Source: 2-01-FULL-33-17 sp964474375 (GTDB taxonomy: Bacteria > Patescibacteriota > Minisyncoccia > Phycocordibacterales > UBA9973). Taken from it: a stretch of DNA of 27,324 nucleotides. The notes under the pieces are model-generated. The model worked only from the letters and a program-made list of their open reading frames with translations, had not been told where the DNA came from and ran no database searches. Shown here one piece after another: positions 7,524 through 16,034 of the stretch. Position 1 is the first letter of the stretch; every line of letters begins with the position of its first letter. The stretch is from the NCBI GenBank assembly GCA_964474375.1, contig CAYYSG010000006.1:1-27324 (forward strand), read 5' to 3'. The position numbers and the translations under genes are program-made.

Positions 7524-7913
7524 TTACTTTTTTAGACCAGCGTCTTTTGATATATTTGAGACTGTTTCTATTAAGACTGTCGATATTAGCTGGGCGCCGA
7601 GCAGTACAACTGCACCAACTAGCGTCCACGTCAGTGTTTGATGAGCTACTTTGATTTTGTCAGGATTACCACGTGCGATAACATATAGGAAACCTGAATA
7701 AATAACCATAACTATTACAATAGGTAGCGCAATATCCACAATGACTTTCATAATAGAACCGACTATGTCTTTAATTTCGGTTTTACCATCACCTAGTGGA
7801 TTTTTTATTCCGACATTTAGTTCAAAAGTATCAGGATCCTGAGCAGATACACCACCAAATGCAGGTAGGAGTAGCATTGTTAAAAGCAGAGCTTTAAAAA
7901 TAAATTTCTTCAT
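7524..7913 (-). CDS. Signal-peptide-bearing pilin-like protein (VirB2/TrbC-like topology)
   Basis: 129 aa. Signal peptide 1-24 ending VSA before Q25, a short polar stretch, then two helices at about 53-79 and 94-117 with the loop ARGNPDKIKVAHQ between them. The motif YSGFLYVIARGNPDK resembles VirB2/TrbC-like pilins (compare the YAGFLFMTSGGDTSK of the fusion protein at 8477). The start is 1 nt after the stop of the upstream gene, so translation is probably coupled. Confidence 0.7.
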   Translation of the reverse strand: MKKFIFKALLLTMLLLPAFGGVSAQDPDTFELNVGIKNPLGDGKTEIKDIVGSIMKVIVDIALPIVIVMVIYSGFLYVIARGNPDKIKVAHQTLTWTLVGAVVLLGAQLISTVLIETVSNISKDAGLKK

Positions 7914-7914
7914 A

Positions 7915-8475
7915 CTATTTTAATTTTTGCACTTTTTCTTTTAATTGTACATATGGGGTTGTGTCTTTTTCAAAGTTTGACGGGAATTTCAAAGTTCTTG
8001 TAAGTATGGAAACCAGTGCATAAACAGAAGTTATGACAAAGAACCCAATTATACCCCACAGAATGAATGTTTTACCCTCTTTTTGAGATTCTTCATTATC
8101 TGGATGACGAAGCATTACAGTTACACCCCAAATAAAAGTAAGTAACGCCAAAGTAAATACAAATGGTAAAATAGCCACACGAATCATACACCCGATATAG
8201 TCAACGTAGCCACTCAGGGTTCGTGCTGAAACATTACATCTATTATTAGACCTATTTACATTTGTGTTAACTTCTTCTATTTGAAAATCATTGGTTCCAG
8301 TAAAATTAAAAGCATCCCCTCCACCTACATTGCTAGCCCCACCGACAACACTAGTGTCCGTTGTGTAGCTAGGTACGCTCAGTCCTGTTTCATCAACAAA
8401 ACCAGTAAACTGCGCATAACCAAGACTAGGCAGGGTGATTAAAGTAAACAAAAATGTATAAAATATTTTTTTCAT
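7915..8475 (-). CDS. Secreted two-helix pilin-like membrane protein with extended N-terminal ectodomain
   Basis: 186 aa. Signal peptide ending GYA (cut before Q22), a 70-residue Ser/Thr/Gly/Asn-rich exported segment with C80 and C96, two helices (about 98-122 and 136-159) joined by a charged loop (PDNEESQKEGK), and a polar basic C-terminal tail. The segment FIWGVTVML...ILWGIIGFFVITSVYAL matches the 82-aa pilin encoded at 6768, so it is a paralogue with added domains. It is packed 1 nt after the fusion gene and 1 nt before the next pilin. Ends with TAG. Confidence 0.65.
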   Translation of the reverse strand: MKKIFYTFLFTLITLPSLGYAQFTGFVDETGLSVPSYTTDTSVVGGASNVGGGDAFNFTGTNDFQIEEVNTNVNRSNNRCNVSARTLSGYVDYIGCMIRVAILPFVFTLALLTFIWGVTVMLRHPDNEESQKEGKTFILWGIIGFFVITSVYALVSILTRTLKFPSNFEKDTTPYVQLKEKVQKLK

Positions 8476-8476
8476 T

Positions 8477-10756
8477 TTATGGAGTTTTAATTATAAAAGG
8501 ATATTCAACTCTTTCCTTCTGAAAAGTAGACCCAGCAAGAACACAGTTATAAGTCGTGTTTGGCTTTAAACCAGGCAAATTATTCAACACTGGTATTGCT
8601 ACGGGCATTCTTATACCTAAAGCTTGTGGCGGCCAAAATGATTCACCTGTGTAATTCCCTGACGAGTGACTACATGTATAGTTTACACTATTTTCAATTC
8701 TTGGAGATGCGACTATTGTAAAATTAGCGTAACTATTGTTAGCTGAAATATTTTCAGCAGCTAGCACCACTGGGCCGATTTCTGTTGGGTCTATACTAAT
8801 AGGTACAGTTGCAATAAAAGACCGCACCTGAGGAATACCTTCTACGGTAAAGCCCAGCATGCACACATAGGCTGATGAATGCATAAAACCACCTACAGGG
8901 GTCCGAGTAATAGGAATAGAGAAACCGCTACCCAGCGACAATCCCCCATATACATTTGAAATTCCAGTAGTATTTGAGTCCTGTGTTTCAGAGACTGTTA
9001 CCAGTGTAGAATAAATTGACCCCGCAGAAACACCCATTATGCTGGTACAGGACATGTTCATCTGAGATGAATCAACAACAAGACCGTTAGTTACAGGTAC
9101 GAACATCGCATCAGGTATTGGCTGGCGGAATTGTGACTGCGAAAGATACGGCCCAGAAGAAAATATATCGACGGGCTTTACATAAGGATAATTCACATAC
9201 ACTACTCGTGGTGAGCCAATTGACACATGGTAATTTAATTTTGAGTCAAAGATTTTTGGTGGAGGCAACATAGGAGTTACTAGACTAAATGTATGGTTTT
9301 TCTTAACAACTATTTGGTCTTCATAGCCTATGACTCTAGGCAAAGTCTCGCCTTCTAAATTACAAAGATATTGCGATCCAGGACGCAGTCCATAACCATT
9401 CCATGCAACCGGTATATTTATCGGTACAGATACTGATTCATCCCGAGATACATTAGGACTAGTAGGATCAAATGTGACTCTAGAGCGAAGAACATGATTA
9501 GAATTATTCGAAACACAAACCAAATTCATGCTTGGGTTTATATTAACAGATCCATTAAATATTAGTGTTACAGAATCCGGACCTATTTGGTTTTCGGTTA
9601 CTAAAAATTTTGTAATTATACCCTTGGTTTCTTTAGTACTAGCAATAAAACCTGAAAATTTATTTTCATTTTCTTTAAAACCTGTTCCGTCTTTTACGTA
9701 AGTATAGAACGAACAATTAACGTTAACATTACTAGTAAGTCCAGCAGTCATCCCTATAGGAAAAAAATACTGTATTTGACGAACATCCCGCCCTGGTGAC
9801 CTATCAAGAACAACGCTAGATTTTGGAAATAGTGCGGTGTTGGTCGCGGTATCAATACAATAAACATATGCAACTGGACTAAATAATGAGCCTGCATTCC
9901 TGTATCCAATATTTATTTCAGCATCTCTAATACCAGCTCCTAGGAATTTAAAATCATCATTCAAAGGCGAAACTCTTGGAGTTGTTATTTCACCATCAGT
10001 AGGGTCAGATAGTTTGATGGTTCCTTGAATATTTTCAACCATACAAGTGTACTCAGTTTCTTCTTCTAAATTTAAAACAATAGTGGTTACACTACTGTCA
10101 AGCTCTATGAAATTCTCACCCGTGCTGGATAGACTTCTGTCTTCATTACTACAAATCATCCGGACTGCCATTCGGTATGTTGATTTAGGTGTTATGGTCA
10201 CAGTAGCTCTTGAATTAGATGGATCAGCCACATTAAAATTAATAGTTGCTGTATGATTTGAATCCACAGTACTGCCTGTGCTAGTACCACCAGATCCATT
10301 ATTTAAATTTAAATTAGGCGCACTAATACCAGTGTTATTTACTGCATCTTTTTGCCAGTCTATGGTTTCATCAGACAGTCCAGCTCGGCCTCTGGATGTA
10401 TCCACTTTAAAAACTTTAAACACAAGATAGACTATTGACCAAGCAAACAAAACCATCAAGACACCGATGGCCATATTCTTAAAGATTTTTTTAGCAGTGG
10501 CTCTTTTGCTAGTATCACCACCTGAAGTCATAAACAAAAAACCAGCATAACTAATGAGCACTATCATTATAGGCAACATGACCGTAGTCAGGAAAAACTT
10601 GATCAAACTATTGATCAAAGTAAAAACATCATTAAATCCACACATCTCAGCTGTGCCGCGTGAACACGGTAAAACTATTTCAGCAGAAGCCTCAATGGGC
10701 ACAATCTGCATAAAAACTAGTATTATAAAAATGATTAATGTTTTTTTGATTTTCAT
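8477..10756 (-). CDS. Pilin-like membrane module fused to a five-repeat cysteine-paired ectodomain
   Basis: 759 aa. Signal peptide 1-25 (ends ASA), C31 and C39, then two helices (about 50-76 and 92-117) with the loop TSGGDTSKRATAKK, as in the neighbouring pilins. A Gly/Ser/Asn/Thr linker (about 139-165) leads into roughly 590 residues of beta-rich sequence. Five units each hold one cysteine pair: C202/C238, C300/C348, C414/C465, C570/C632, C695/C738. Four of the five second cysteines sit in a Y-x-C context (YTC, YLC, YVC, YNC), and these four are followed by a short acidic or Gly segment, suggesting fibronectin-III- or Ig-like folds closed by disulfides. The C-terminus ends with the last repeat and has no second anchor. 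A tip adhesin or surface receptor tied to the pilus base is a reasonable inference. I do not recognise a named family for the ectodomain. Confidence 0.75.
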   Translation of the reverse strand: MKIKKTLIIFIILVFMQIVPIEASAEIVLPCSRGTAEMCGFNDVFTLINSLIKFFLTTVMLPIMIVLISYAGFLFMTSGGDTSKRATAKKIFKNMAIGVLMVLFAWSIVYLVFKVFKVDTSRGRAGLSDETIDWQKDAVNNTGISAPNLNLNNGSGGTSTGSTVDSNHTATINFNVADPSNSRATVTITPKSTYRMAVRMICSNEDRSLSSTGENFIELDSSVTTIVLNLEEETEYTCMVENIQGTIKLSDPTDGEITTPRVSPLNDDFKFLGAGIRDAEINIGYRNAGSLFSPVAYVYCIDTATNTALFPKSSVVLDRSPGRDVRQIQYFFPIGMTAGLTSNVNVNCSFYTYVKDGTGFKENENKFSGFIASTKETKGIITKFLVTENQIGPDSVTLIFNGSVNINPSMNLVCVSNNSNHVLRSRVTFDPTSPNVSRDESVSVPINIPVAWNGYGLRPGSQYLCNLEGETLPRVIGYEDQIVVKKNHTFSLVTPMLPPPKIFDSKLNYHVSIGSPRVVYVNYPYVKPVDIFSSGPYLSQSQFRQPIPDAMFVPVTNGLVVDSSQMNMSCTSIMGVSAGSIYSTLVTVSETQDSNTTGISNVYGGLSLGSGFSIPITRTPVGGFMHSSAYVCMLGFTVEGIPQVRSFIATVPISIDPTEIGPVVLAAENISANNSYANFTIVASPRIENSVNYTCSHSSGNYTGESFWPPQALGIRMPVAIPVLNNLPGLKPNTTYNCVLAGSTFQKERVEYPFIIKTP

Positions 10757-10778
10757 GTTAGCTAACTAGTGTGTTCAT

Positions 10779-12107
10779 TTAATTTCCAGCCGGCTGATTA
10801 AACTTTACCAAAAGAAGAGACAAGGCGGAATCAGCTCTTTCGTATGCTCCGTCAGCATCAGCACCACCAGCTAAAATAGACTGGGTTAATTCTCTGAATA
10901 TATTCATTGTTCCGGTACCATTTGGATCACGGAAAGACACGGCTCTTAGTGCAGCGGCTTGCAAGACTGACTGATAAGCCAACGAAGGATCAGTAGCCTG
11001 CACTAAATCAGCACTATATGGCGACGGTAATGCCATGGAACGTGACAAATTAGCTGCATGATAAGGACTAGCTACTGTTTGCATAGTAAGCAGTGCTGTC
11101 AATTTATTTGTACTGTATTTCGAAAGAGCGATTCCAGTAATTTTTGCATAAGTCTTTTGATTCGTGAATCCGCGGGGCTGTGGTATATCAGTTACAGCCA
11201 AAGCAAGATTCGGGTTCCTTTGTTGAAGCTTGAATAACTCGCTGGCGAACCCAGGATAAAGAGCTATTCTTTCGGTTAAGAATGAATTTGTAGCATCAGG
11301 CAAACTTTTATTCCATGAATAGACTTCGGTATCAGGTGAAGAAAAATCTGTAAAATATTCCATTACTGCTGGAAAACTTTGCCCGAGAGATGTCCTGTGA
11401 TCTGTCAAAGTTGAAACATAATAACCATCACTATTAATTCCAACTATATTGTTCCCGACTTGGGTAAGTAGCAACACTATTAAATCCTTGGCGTTGATTA
11501 TATTTTCGAACCTACCCATAGCGATAGTACTTTGCAAGAATAGCCCGGTAGTGTCACGCTTGGTTAATTTTTCGGTCATAGGTATTATTTCATCCCAGTA
11601 TTTCGGAGGCGTCGCAATACCGTCGTTAGATAACAAAGTTTTGTTGTAATACAGAACCATTGGATCAATCAACAGTGGATATGCCATGGAGCCTCTGGAA
11701 GTAAGGAATGTGGAAAAAGCTGTCGGGTATGAAGATACAAATGTTTTTTGTGGTAATGTCGTATAACTAATGGGTTCAATTTGGTCGCTAAAACGCATTA
11801 CATTTTCGTTGGTCACAAGAAACATATCAGGAGCTCGGCCGGCAGCAAAAGCTTCTATTAGTTCTGATTCATAAGTAGCAGGATTTTTCGAAACATAGCT
11901 AATACGAAAATCCTGAATACCGTCAGCCAGGTCAGACATATAAGAAACAAACTGCTGAGAATCAACAGTACCCCAAATCACAACAGTACCTGTGCCTTTT
12001 ATTTTTGTTTTACTGGCAGGGGTTGGAATATAACCAGCAAAAACCATAACCGCAAAAACGGCGCCGATACTAAATATAACTAGTAGAATTGTTTGAAATT
12101 TATTCAT
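10779..12107 (-). CDS. Membrane-anchored extracellular solute-binding protein (family 1 type)
   Basis: 442 aa. The N-terminal hydrophobic helix (about 6-27) has no lipobox cysteine, so it is an uncleaved anchor or a signal peptide rather than a lipoprotein signal. The body follows the SBP_bac_1 (maltose/sugar-binding type) pattern: GTVVIWGTVDSQQF at the start, AFAAGRAPDMFLVTNEN, PLLIDPMVLYYNKTLL, PPKYWDEIIPMTEKL, and a helical C-terminal lobe. No ABC permease or ATPase gene lies in the window. It is embedded in the pilin operon, 6 nt after the methyltransferase-like gene and 22 nt before the pilin fusion gene, which hints at a role in surface binding with the pilus rather than ordinary import. 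Confidence 0.8.
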   Translation of the reverse strand: MNKFQTILLVIFSIGAVFAVMVFAGYIPTPASKTKIKGTGTVVIWGTVDSQQFVSYMSDLADGIQDFRISYVSKNPATYESELIEAFAAGRAPDMFLVTNENVMRFSDQIEPISYTTLPQKTFVSSYPTAFSTFLTSRGSMAYPLLIDPMVLYYNKTLLSNDGIATPPKYWDEIIPMTEKLTKRDTTGLFLQSTIAMGRFENIINAKDLIVLLLTQVGNNIVGINSDGYYVSTLTDHRTSLGQSFPAVMEYFTDFSSPDTEVYSWNKSLPDATNSFLTERIALYPGFASELFKLQQRNPNLALAVTDIPQPRGFTNQKTYAKITGIALSKYSTNKLTALLTMQTVASPYHAANLSRSMALPSPYSADLVQATDPSLAYQSVLQAAALRAVSFRDPNGTGTMNIFRELTQSILAGGADADGAYERADSALSLLLVKFNQPAGN

Positions 12108-12113
12108 GCATTA

Positions 12114-12632
12114 TTAATCAACATTATGTAAAGGACATACTCCTATAATACCATACTCATGTAGATTAGTGTCAAAATTTTCACCCAAAAGAAAACCCGC
12201 GCGATCTAAATACTCGAGCATGTCATCAAAAATTATTTTTGTATCAGGATGTGAATCAACACCCCATGCATTTGGCGCAGACTCTATTACTACTATTAGT
12301 CCCCCGTTTTTAATTATTCTGACGCAGTCTTTTAAAAAAGATTCCCGATACATAATGAATCTTAGTGAATGCGCAAGTATCAATACATCACAAATTTTAT
12401 TTCTAAATGGTAACTTTTTACCATTATCAAAACTATAAAAAACTTCTTTGAATTTGTTTTCTATGTTAAAAGATTTTTTATTCGGATCGATGTTAAGAAG
12501 AGTTAAATTCGTAGAGCCAATTTTATCAGAAACATCATTCAAATACCTTCGGAGACCGTCTCCTACTACTATGACTTTGGAATCCTGCTTGATCGGTAGT
12601 GAATTAATGACTTCTGATACACTAAAAGTCAT
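12114..12632 (-). CDS. Class I SAM-dependent methyltransferase-like protein, degenerate motif I
   Basis: 172 aa, Rossmann-like. Motif I reads VIVVGDGLRRYL (about 20-31) in place of the usual LDLGCGTG, LLNIDPN holds the acidic residue after strand 2, CDVLILAHSLRFI is the motif IV strand, and CVRIIKNGGLIVVIES matches the RxLKPGGxLxI segment of type 11 methyltransferases. It starts 4 nt after gyrA stops and ends 6 nt before the solute-binding protein starts, so it is part of the long operon. Substrate unknown. The altered glycine loop leaves activity uncertain, but the fold call is fairly safe. Confidence 0.65.
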   Translation of the reverse strand: MTFSVSEVINSLPIKQDSKVIVVGDGLRRYLNDVSDKIGSTNLTLLNIDPNKKSFNIENKFKEVFYSFDNGKKLPFRNKICDVLILAHSLRFIMYRESFLKDCVRIIKNGGLIVVIESAPNAWGVDSHPDTKIIFDDMLEYLDRAGFLLGENFDTNLHEYGIIGVCPLHNVD

Positions 12633-12636
12633 ATTA

Positions 12637-15111
12637 TTAACTTATTATAGCTAAAGATGCTATGGAATCCCCTGGTTTTAATTTCATGATCGTTACACCT
12701 TGTGTGGAGCGGCCCAGTATTGGAACAGAAGATATATCAGTACGGATTGTTTGGCCTTTTTTAGAAATAGCAATCAACTCACCTTCGGAACTTGCAATTC
12801 GAGCTGACATTATGTCACCAGTTTTGTCGGTTACTTTAGCAGTAAGAATACCACTGCCTCCACGCTTTTGAACTTTGTATTCAGTTAGTTTTGTTCGTTT
12901 ACCAAGACCTTTTTCACTAATAGTTAGAATGGTCAGGTCTTTTGATTCTGGAGCATTAGATATAGAACTAACTCCGATAACAATGTCATTTTTATCAAGC
13001 TTCATACCGATAACACCAGCTGCGGTTCGTCCCATTTGGCGAATGTCGGATTCTTTGAACCGAATAGACTGACCGTCTTTGGTTACCAAAAGAACATCAT
13101 CATTTTTTTCAAGAGCTAATACTGAAATTAGTTCATCACTTTTTTCCAGAGTAATAGCAATTAGTCCACTACGACGAACATCTTTGAATGATTCATACGC
13201 GACCTTCTTTGCGGTACCGTGTTTCGTAACCAGCATCAAAGATTCGTATTTAGCTTTGTCATTTTTACCAATAGGTAAAATAGATGTAACTTTTTCGTCA
13301 CCTGTTAAAGACAAGAAATTATTTATAGATTTACCTTTGGTTGCACGTTTACCTTCAGGAATATCGAACATTCTTATTTGATAAGCTCGGCCTTGGTTAG
13401 TGAAGAACAGCAAGTCAGCATGAGTATTAGCGTCTATTAGCATCGTTACGAAATCTTCTTCCTTGGTTTCGATATCAATAGTACCTATTCCGCCACGATT
13501 TTGTTTACGGTATTCTGTTGGGTCAGTACGTTTTACATAACCGCCGGCAGTGTACACAAGAACTGATTCTTTTTCTGGAATCAAATCCTCGTCACTCATG
13601 GACTTTAAGCCTCCTTTGATTATTTTAGTACGTCTCTCATCAGAATAAGTTTTCTTAATGAATTCTAATTCATCACCAATAATTTTTGTAACTTTTTTAG
13701 GAGTTTTCAAAATACTTTCAAGCTCAGCAATTAATTCTTGCTTTTCTTTTAATTCAAGCTCTACTGCTTTGCGTTCTAGTCCAGCTAATTTTTGCAAACG
13801 CATTTCCAAAATAGCAGTGGCTTGCAAGTCACTAAATTTAAACCTTTTTATAAGTGCATCTTTAGCAAAGCTAGCATCTTTAGAACCACGAATGATAGAA
13901 ATAACTTCATCAATGAAATCTAATGCCTTTTTAAGACCGAGCAAAATATGTTCACGATCTTTAGCTTTGGTTAAATCAAACTGAGTACGACGCATTATAA
14001 CTTCGCGACGATGTTTTATGAATTCTTCTATGAAAGTTTTTAAAGACAAAGTCTGCGGAATCCCATCAACCAAAGCCACCAAGTTGTAGTGAAATACGCT
14101 TTCTAGCTGAGTGTGTTTATAAATATAGTTTAGGACCTTTTGTGGATGGGCTCCGGTTTTAAGGTCAACAACTACACGCATATCACGAGTAGATTCATCG
14201 CGAAGTCCTTTGATACCGTCTATTTTCTTTTCGCGAACTAGGTCAGCGATTGATTCAACAAAATTAGCTTTGACTACGCGATATGGCAATGATGTAATTA
14301 TGATTTGGAATTGGCCGCCTTTTTGTTCTACTACTTCAGCTTCGCCACGTACAGTCACACCACCGCGGCCTGTTTGATAAGCATGCAATATATCTTTTTT
14401 ATTATAGGCAACAGCCCCAGTTGGGAAATCTGGCCCTTGGATAAATTCCATCAAATCTTCCGTAGTAGCGTCATTATTTTCATTAAAATGAATACATGCA
14501 TCCATGACTTCACCTAGATTGTGTGGCGGTATATTTGTAGCCATACCAACAGCAATACCTAGTGTTCCATTTAGTAGTAGCCCTGGCACCACAGCTGGCA
14601 ACACAGAAGGTTCTTTTTTGGTTTGGTCGTAGTTAGGGCGGAAATTAACAGTGTCTTTTTCTAAATCTTGCAAAAAAACATTCGCGATTTTAGACATGCG
14701 GGCTTCGGTATAACGCATAGCCGCAGCGCCGTCACCATCGACTGACCCAAAGTTTCCTTGCCCGCTAACCAAAGGATAGCGGTATGAGAAATCCTGCGCC
14801 ATGTTAACCATAGCATCATACACAGAAGCATCACCGTGCGGGTGGTATTTACCCAAAACCTCACCGACTACAGTCGCTGACTTACGAAAACGAGACGACG
14901 AAGTCAAACCCATTTCATGCATAGCGTAAAGTATACGACGGTGAACTGGTTTTAATCCGTCACGTATGTCCGGCAATGCACGTGAAGTAATAACACTCAT
15001 CGCGTAGTCCAAATAAGAATCCCGCATTTCGGAAACTATAGGGTGTATTTGGATTTTGTCACCTGGGTTTAGGATTTCTTCTTGTTCTTGTTTTTTGGGT
15101 GTTTTTGCCAT
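12637..15111 (-). CDS. gyrA: DNA gyrase subunit A
   Basis: 824 aa. Type II topoisomerase subunit that cuts DNA and introduces negative supercoils with GyrB (not in the window). Catalytic tyrosine Y134 in AAMRYTEARM, quinolone-determining segment GKYHPHGDASVYDAM (87-101), and the breakage-reunion segment GLLLNGTLGIAVGMATNIPP. The GyrA box at the start of the C-terminal beta-propeller is QNRGGIG (537-543), with a second box-like QKRGGSG (748-754) near the end. The boxes mark it as GyrA and not ParC. The residue matching E. coli Ser83 is Ala95. It lies 12 nt after a small membrane protein gene and 4 nt before a methyltransferase-like gene. Confidence 0.96.
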   Translation of the reverse strand: MAKTPKKQEQEEILNPGDKIQIHPIVSEMRDSYLDYAMSVITSRALPDIRDGLKPVHRRILYAMHEMGLTSSSRFRKSATVVGEVLGKYHPHGDASVYDAMVNMAQDFSYRYPLVSGQGNFGSVDGDGAAAMRYTEARMSKIANVFLQDLEKDTVNFRPNYDQTKKEPSVLPAVVPGLLLNGTLGIAVGMATNIPPHNLGEVMDACIHFNENNDATTEDLMEFIQGPDFPTGAVAYNKKDILHAYQTGRGGVTVRGEAEVVEQKGGQFQIIITSLPYRVVKANFVESIADLVREKKIDGIKGLRDESTRDMRVVVDLKTGAHPQKVLNYIYKHTQLESVFHYNLVALVDGIPQTLSLKTFIEEFIKHRREVIMRRTQFDLTKAKDREHILLGLKKALDFIDEVISIIRGSKDASFAKDALIKRFKFSDLQATAILEMRLQKLAGLERKAVELELKEKQELIAELESILKTPKKVTKIIGDELEFIKKTYSDERRTKIIKGGLKSMSDEDLIPEKESVLVYTAGGYVKRTDPTEYRKQNRGGIGTIDIETKEEDFVTMLIDANTHADLLFFTNQGRAYQIRMFDIPEGKRATKGKSINNFLSLTGDEKVTSILPIGKNDKAKYESLMLVTKHGTAKKVAYESFKDVRRSGLIAITLEKSDELISVLALEKNDDVLLVTKDGQSIRFKESDIRQMGRTAAGVIGMKLDKNDIVIGVSSISNAPESKDLTILTISEKGLGKRTKLTEYKVQKRGGSGILTAKVTDKTGDIMSARIASSEGELIAISKKGQTIRTDISSVPILGRSTQGVTIMKLKPGDSIASLAIIS

Positions 15112-15123
15112 ACTTCTAATTTA

Positions 15124-15348
15124 TTAATTTCTATTATTTATTATTTCTTTGCCGGTCTTTATACTACTACTGGATTTTTTAGCTGCTTCTTTTATTTCAG
15201 TATATAGCTTACTAGCTTGGCTCAAAGGGTCAGAACTGTCGGACTTTTCATATCTTACGAATACTACATAAAAAACAGCAATCAAAAGCGTCAGGATTAT
15301 TGCGTATATTATAGCTTTTCTTTTCTTTTGATTAAAATCAGATTCCAT
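15124..15348 (-). CDS. Small single-pass membrane protein, unknown function
   Basis: 74 aa. A short basic N-terminus (QKKRK), one strong transmembrane helix (about 12-32), then a polar Ser/Lys-rich tail (KKSSSSIKTGKEI). No family recognised. It lies 20 nt after the MBL-fold gene and 12 nt before gyrA on the same strand, so the reading frame is likely real and co-transcribed. Confidence 0.6.
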   Translation of the reverse strand: MESDFNQKKRKAIIYAIILTLLIAVFYVVFVRYEKSDSSDPLSQASKLYTEIKEAAKKSSSSIKTGKEIINNRN

Positions 15349-15368
15349 AATATAAAATAGCGGTCATG

Positions 15369-15986
15369 CTAAGCATCCAGTAAGACTATTTCGCCTTCCT
15401 TACCTGACAGGTCTTTCTTTTTAATTGTTAACTTATCAATAGCCTTGACGCTTTCTTGTCCTGCTTCTTTTAGGAAAGATTTTATTTTACCTGAATCATT
15501 CCCTACTGGAACTACAATACTAGCGTCAGACCCAACAGCCATCTTATAAGCCATTTGACTGGTTAGCCCGTCATGGTCGATTGGTAGGAATATAATATCG
15601 CAAGTACCAATTTTTCCACGGAATTCTGGCGTTAGCATTTCATCAGTTGCATTACCTAAGAAAACTAAGTTCATGCCGTCTAGATGGGTTCTATATACAG
15701 TATTAATGTAACGATCTTTTCCTATAGTGACCTCGCCGCCTATGCCTTCGATAGACATACCAGCGATTTCGTAGTTACCAGGCCCATCAATAACAAAAGG
15801 CACAGTGGTTCCATATTCCATATTTTCAGGACCATTAGATGAATCCAAATGTGTTGAAACCAAAACAACGTTAGCTCCAAATCTTGGAACTTTGCCGTTT
15901 GATACTATTTTAGGTGGGTTATACGCCAGAGTAAAATCTCCGTACTGAATCTTTAAACAGCTCTCTCCTTGGTATGTGACAATCAT
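15369..15986 (-). CDS. Metallo-beta-lactamase-fold protein lacking most metal ligands
   Basis: 205 aa. The order of segments matches the Zn-dependent hydrolase (Lactamase_B_3-like) family: MIVTYQGESCLKIQYGDFTL at the start (usual GHS replaced by GES), FGANVVLVSTHLDSSNG where the HxHxDH metal motif is expected, DGPGNYEIAGMSIEGIG, LVFLGN, and CDIIFLPIDHDG. Only one His of the metal cluster remains (STH), so hydrolase activity is doubtful. It is the first gene of the long minus-strand series that includes gyrA and the pilins. The -10 TATAAT ends 7 nt before the ATG. Ends with TAG. Confidence 0.75.
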   Translation of the reverse strand: MIVTYQGESCLKIQYGDFTLAYNPPKIVSNGKVPRFGANVVLVSTHLDSSNGPENMEYGTTVPFVIDGPGNYEIAGMSIEGIGGEVTIGKDRYINTVYRTHLDGMNLVFLGNATDEMLTPEFRGKIGTCDIIFLPIDHDGLTSQMAYKMAVGSDASIVVPVGNDSGKIKSFLKEAGQESVKAIDKLTIKKKDLSGKEGEIVLLDA

Positions 15987-15993
15987 AAGTCTA

Positions 15994-16022
15994 ATTATAG
16001 CTTAAAAAATAGCGAGAGTAAA
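15994..16022 (-). promoter_or_regulatory. Promoter of the MBL-gyrA-pilin operon
   Basis: Minus strand -35 TTTACT (16022-16017), 17-nt spacer, perfect -10 TATAAT (15999-15994), 7 nt to the ATG at 15986. The transcript should be leaderless or nearly so. Confidence 0.65.
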
Positions 16023-16034
16023 CGAACTCAGCAC

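Noticed and set aside
16007..16030. Possible second copy of the GC-rich patch at 25947-25992
   Set aside because: Only a few short words are shared, and no convincing alignment could be made.
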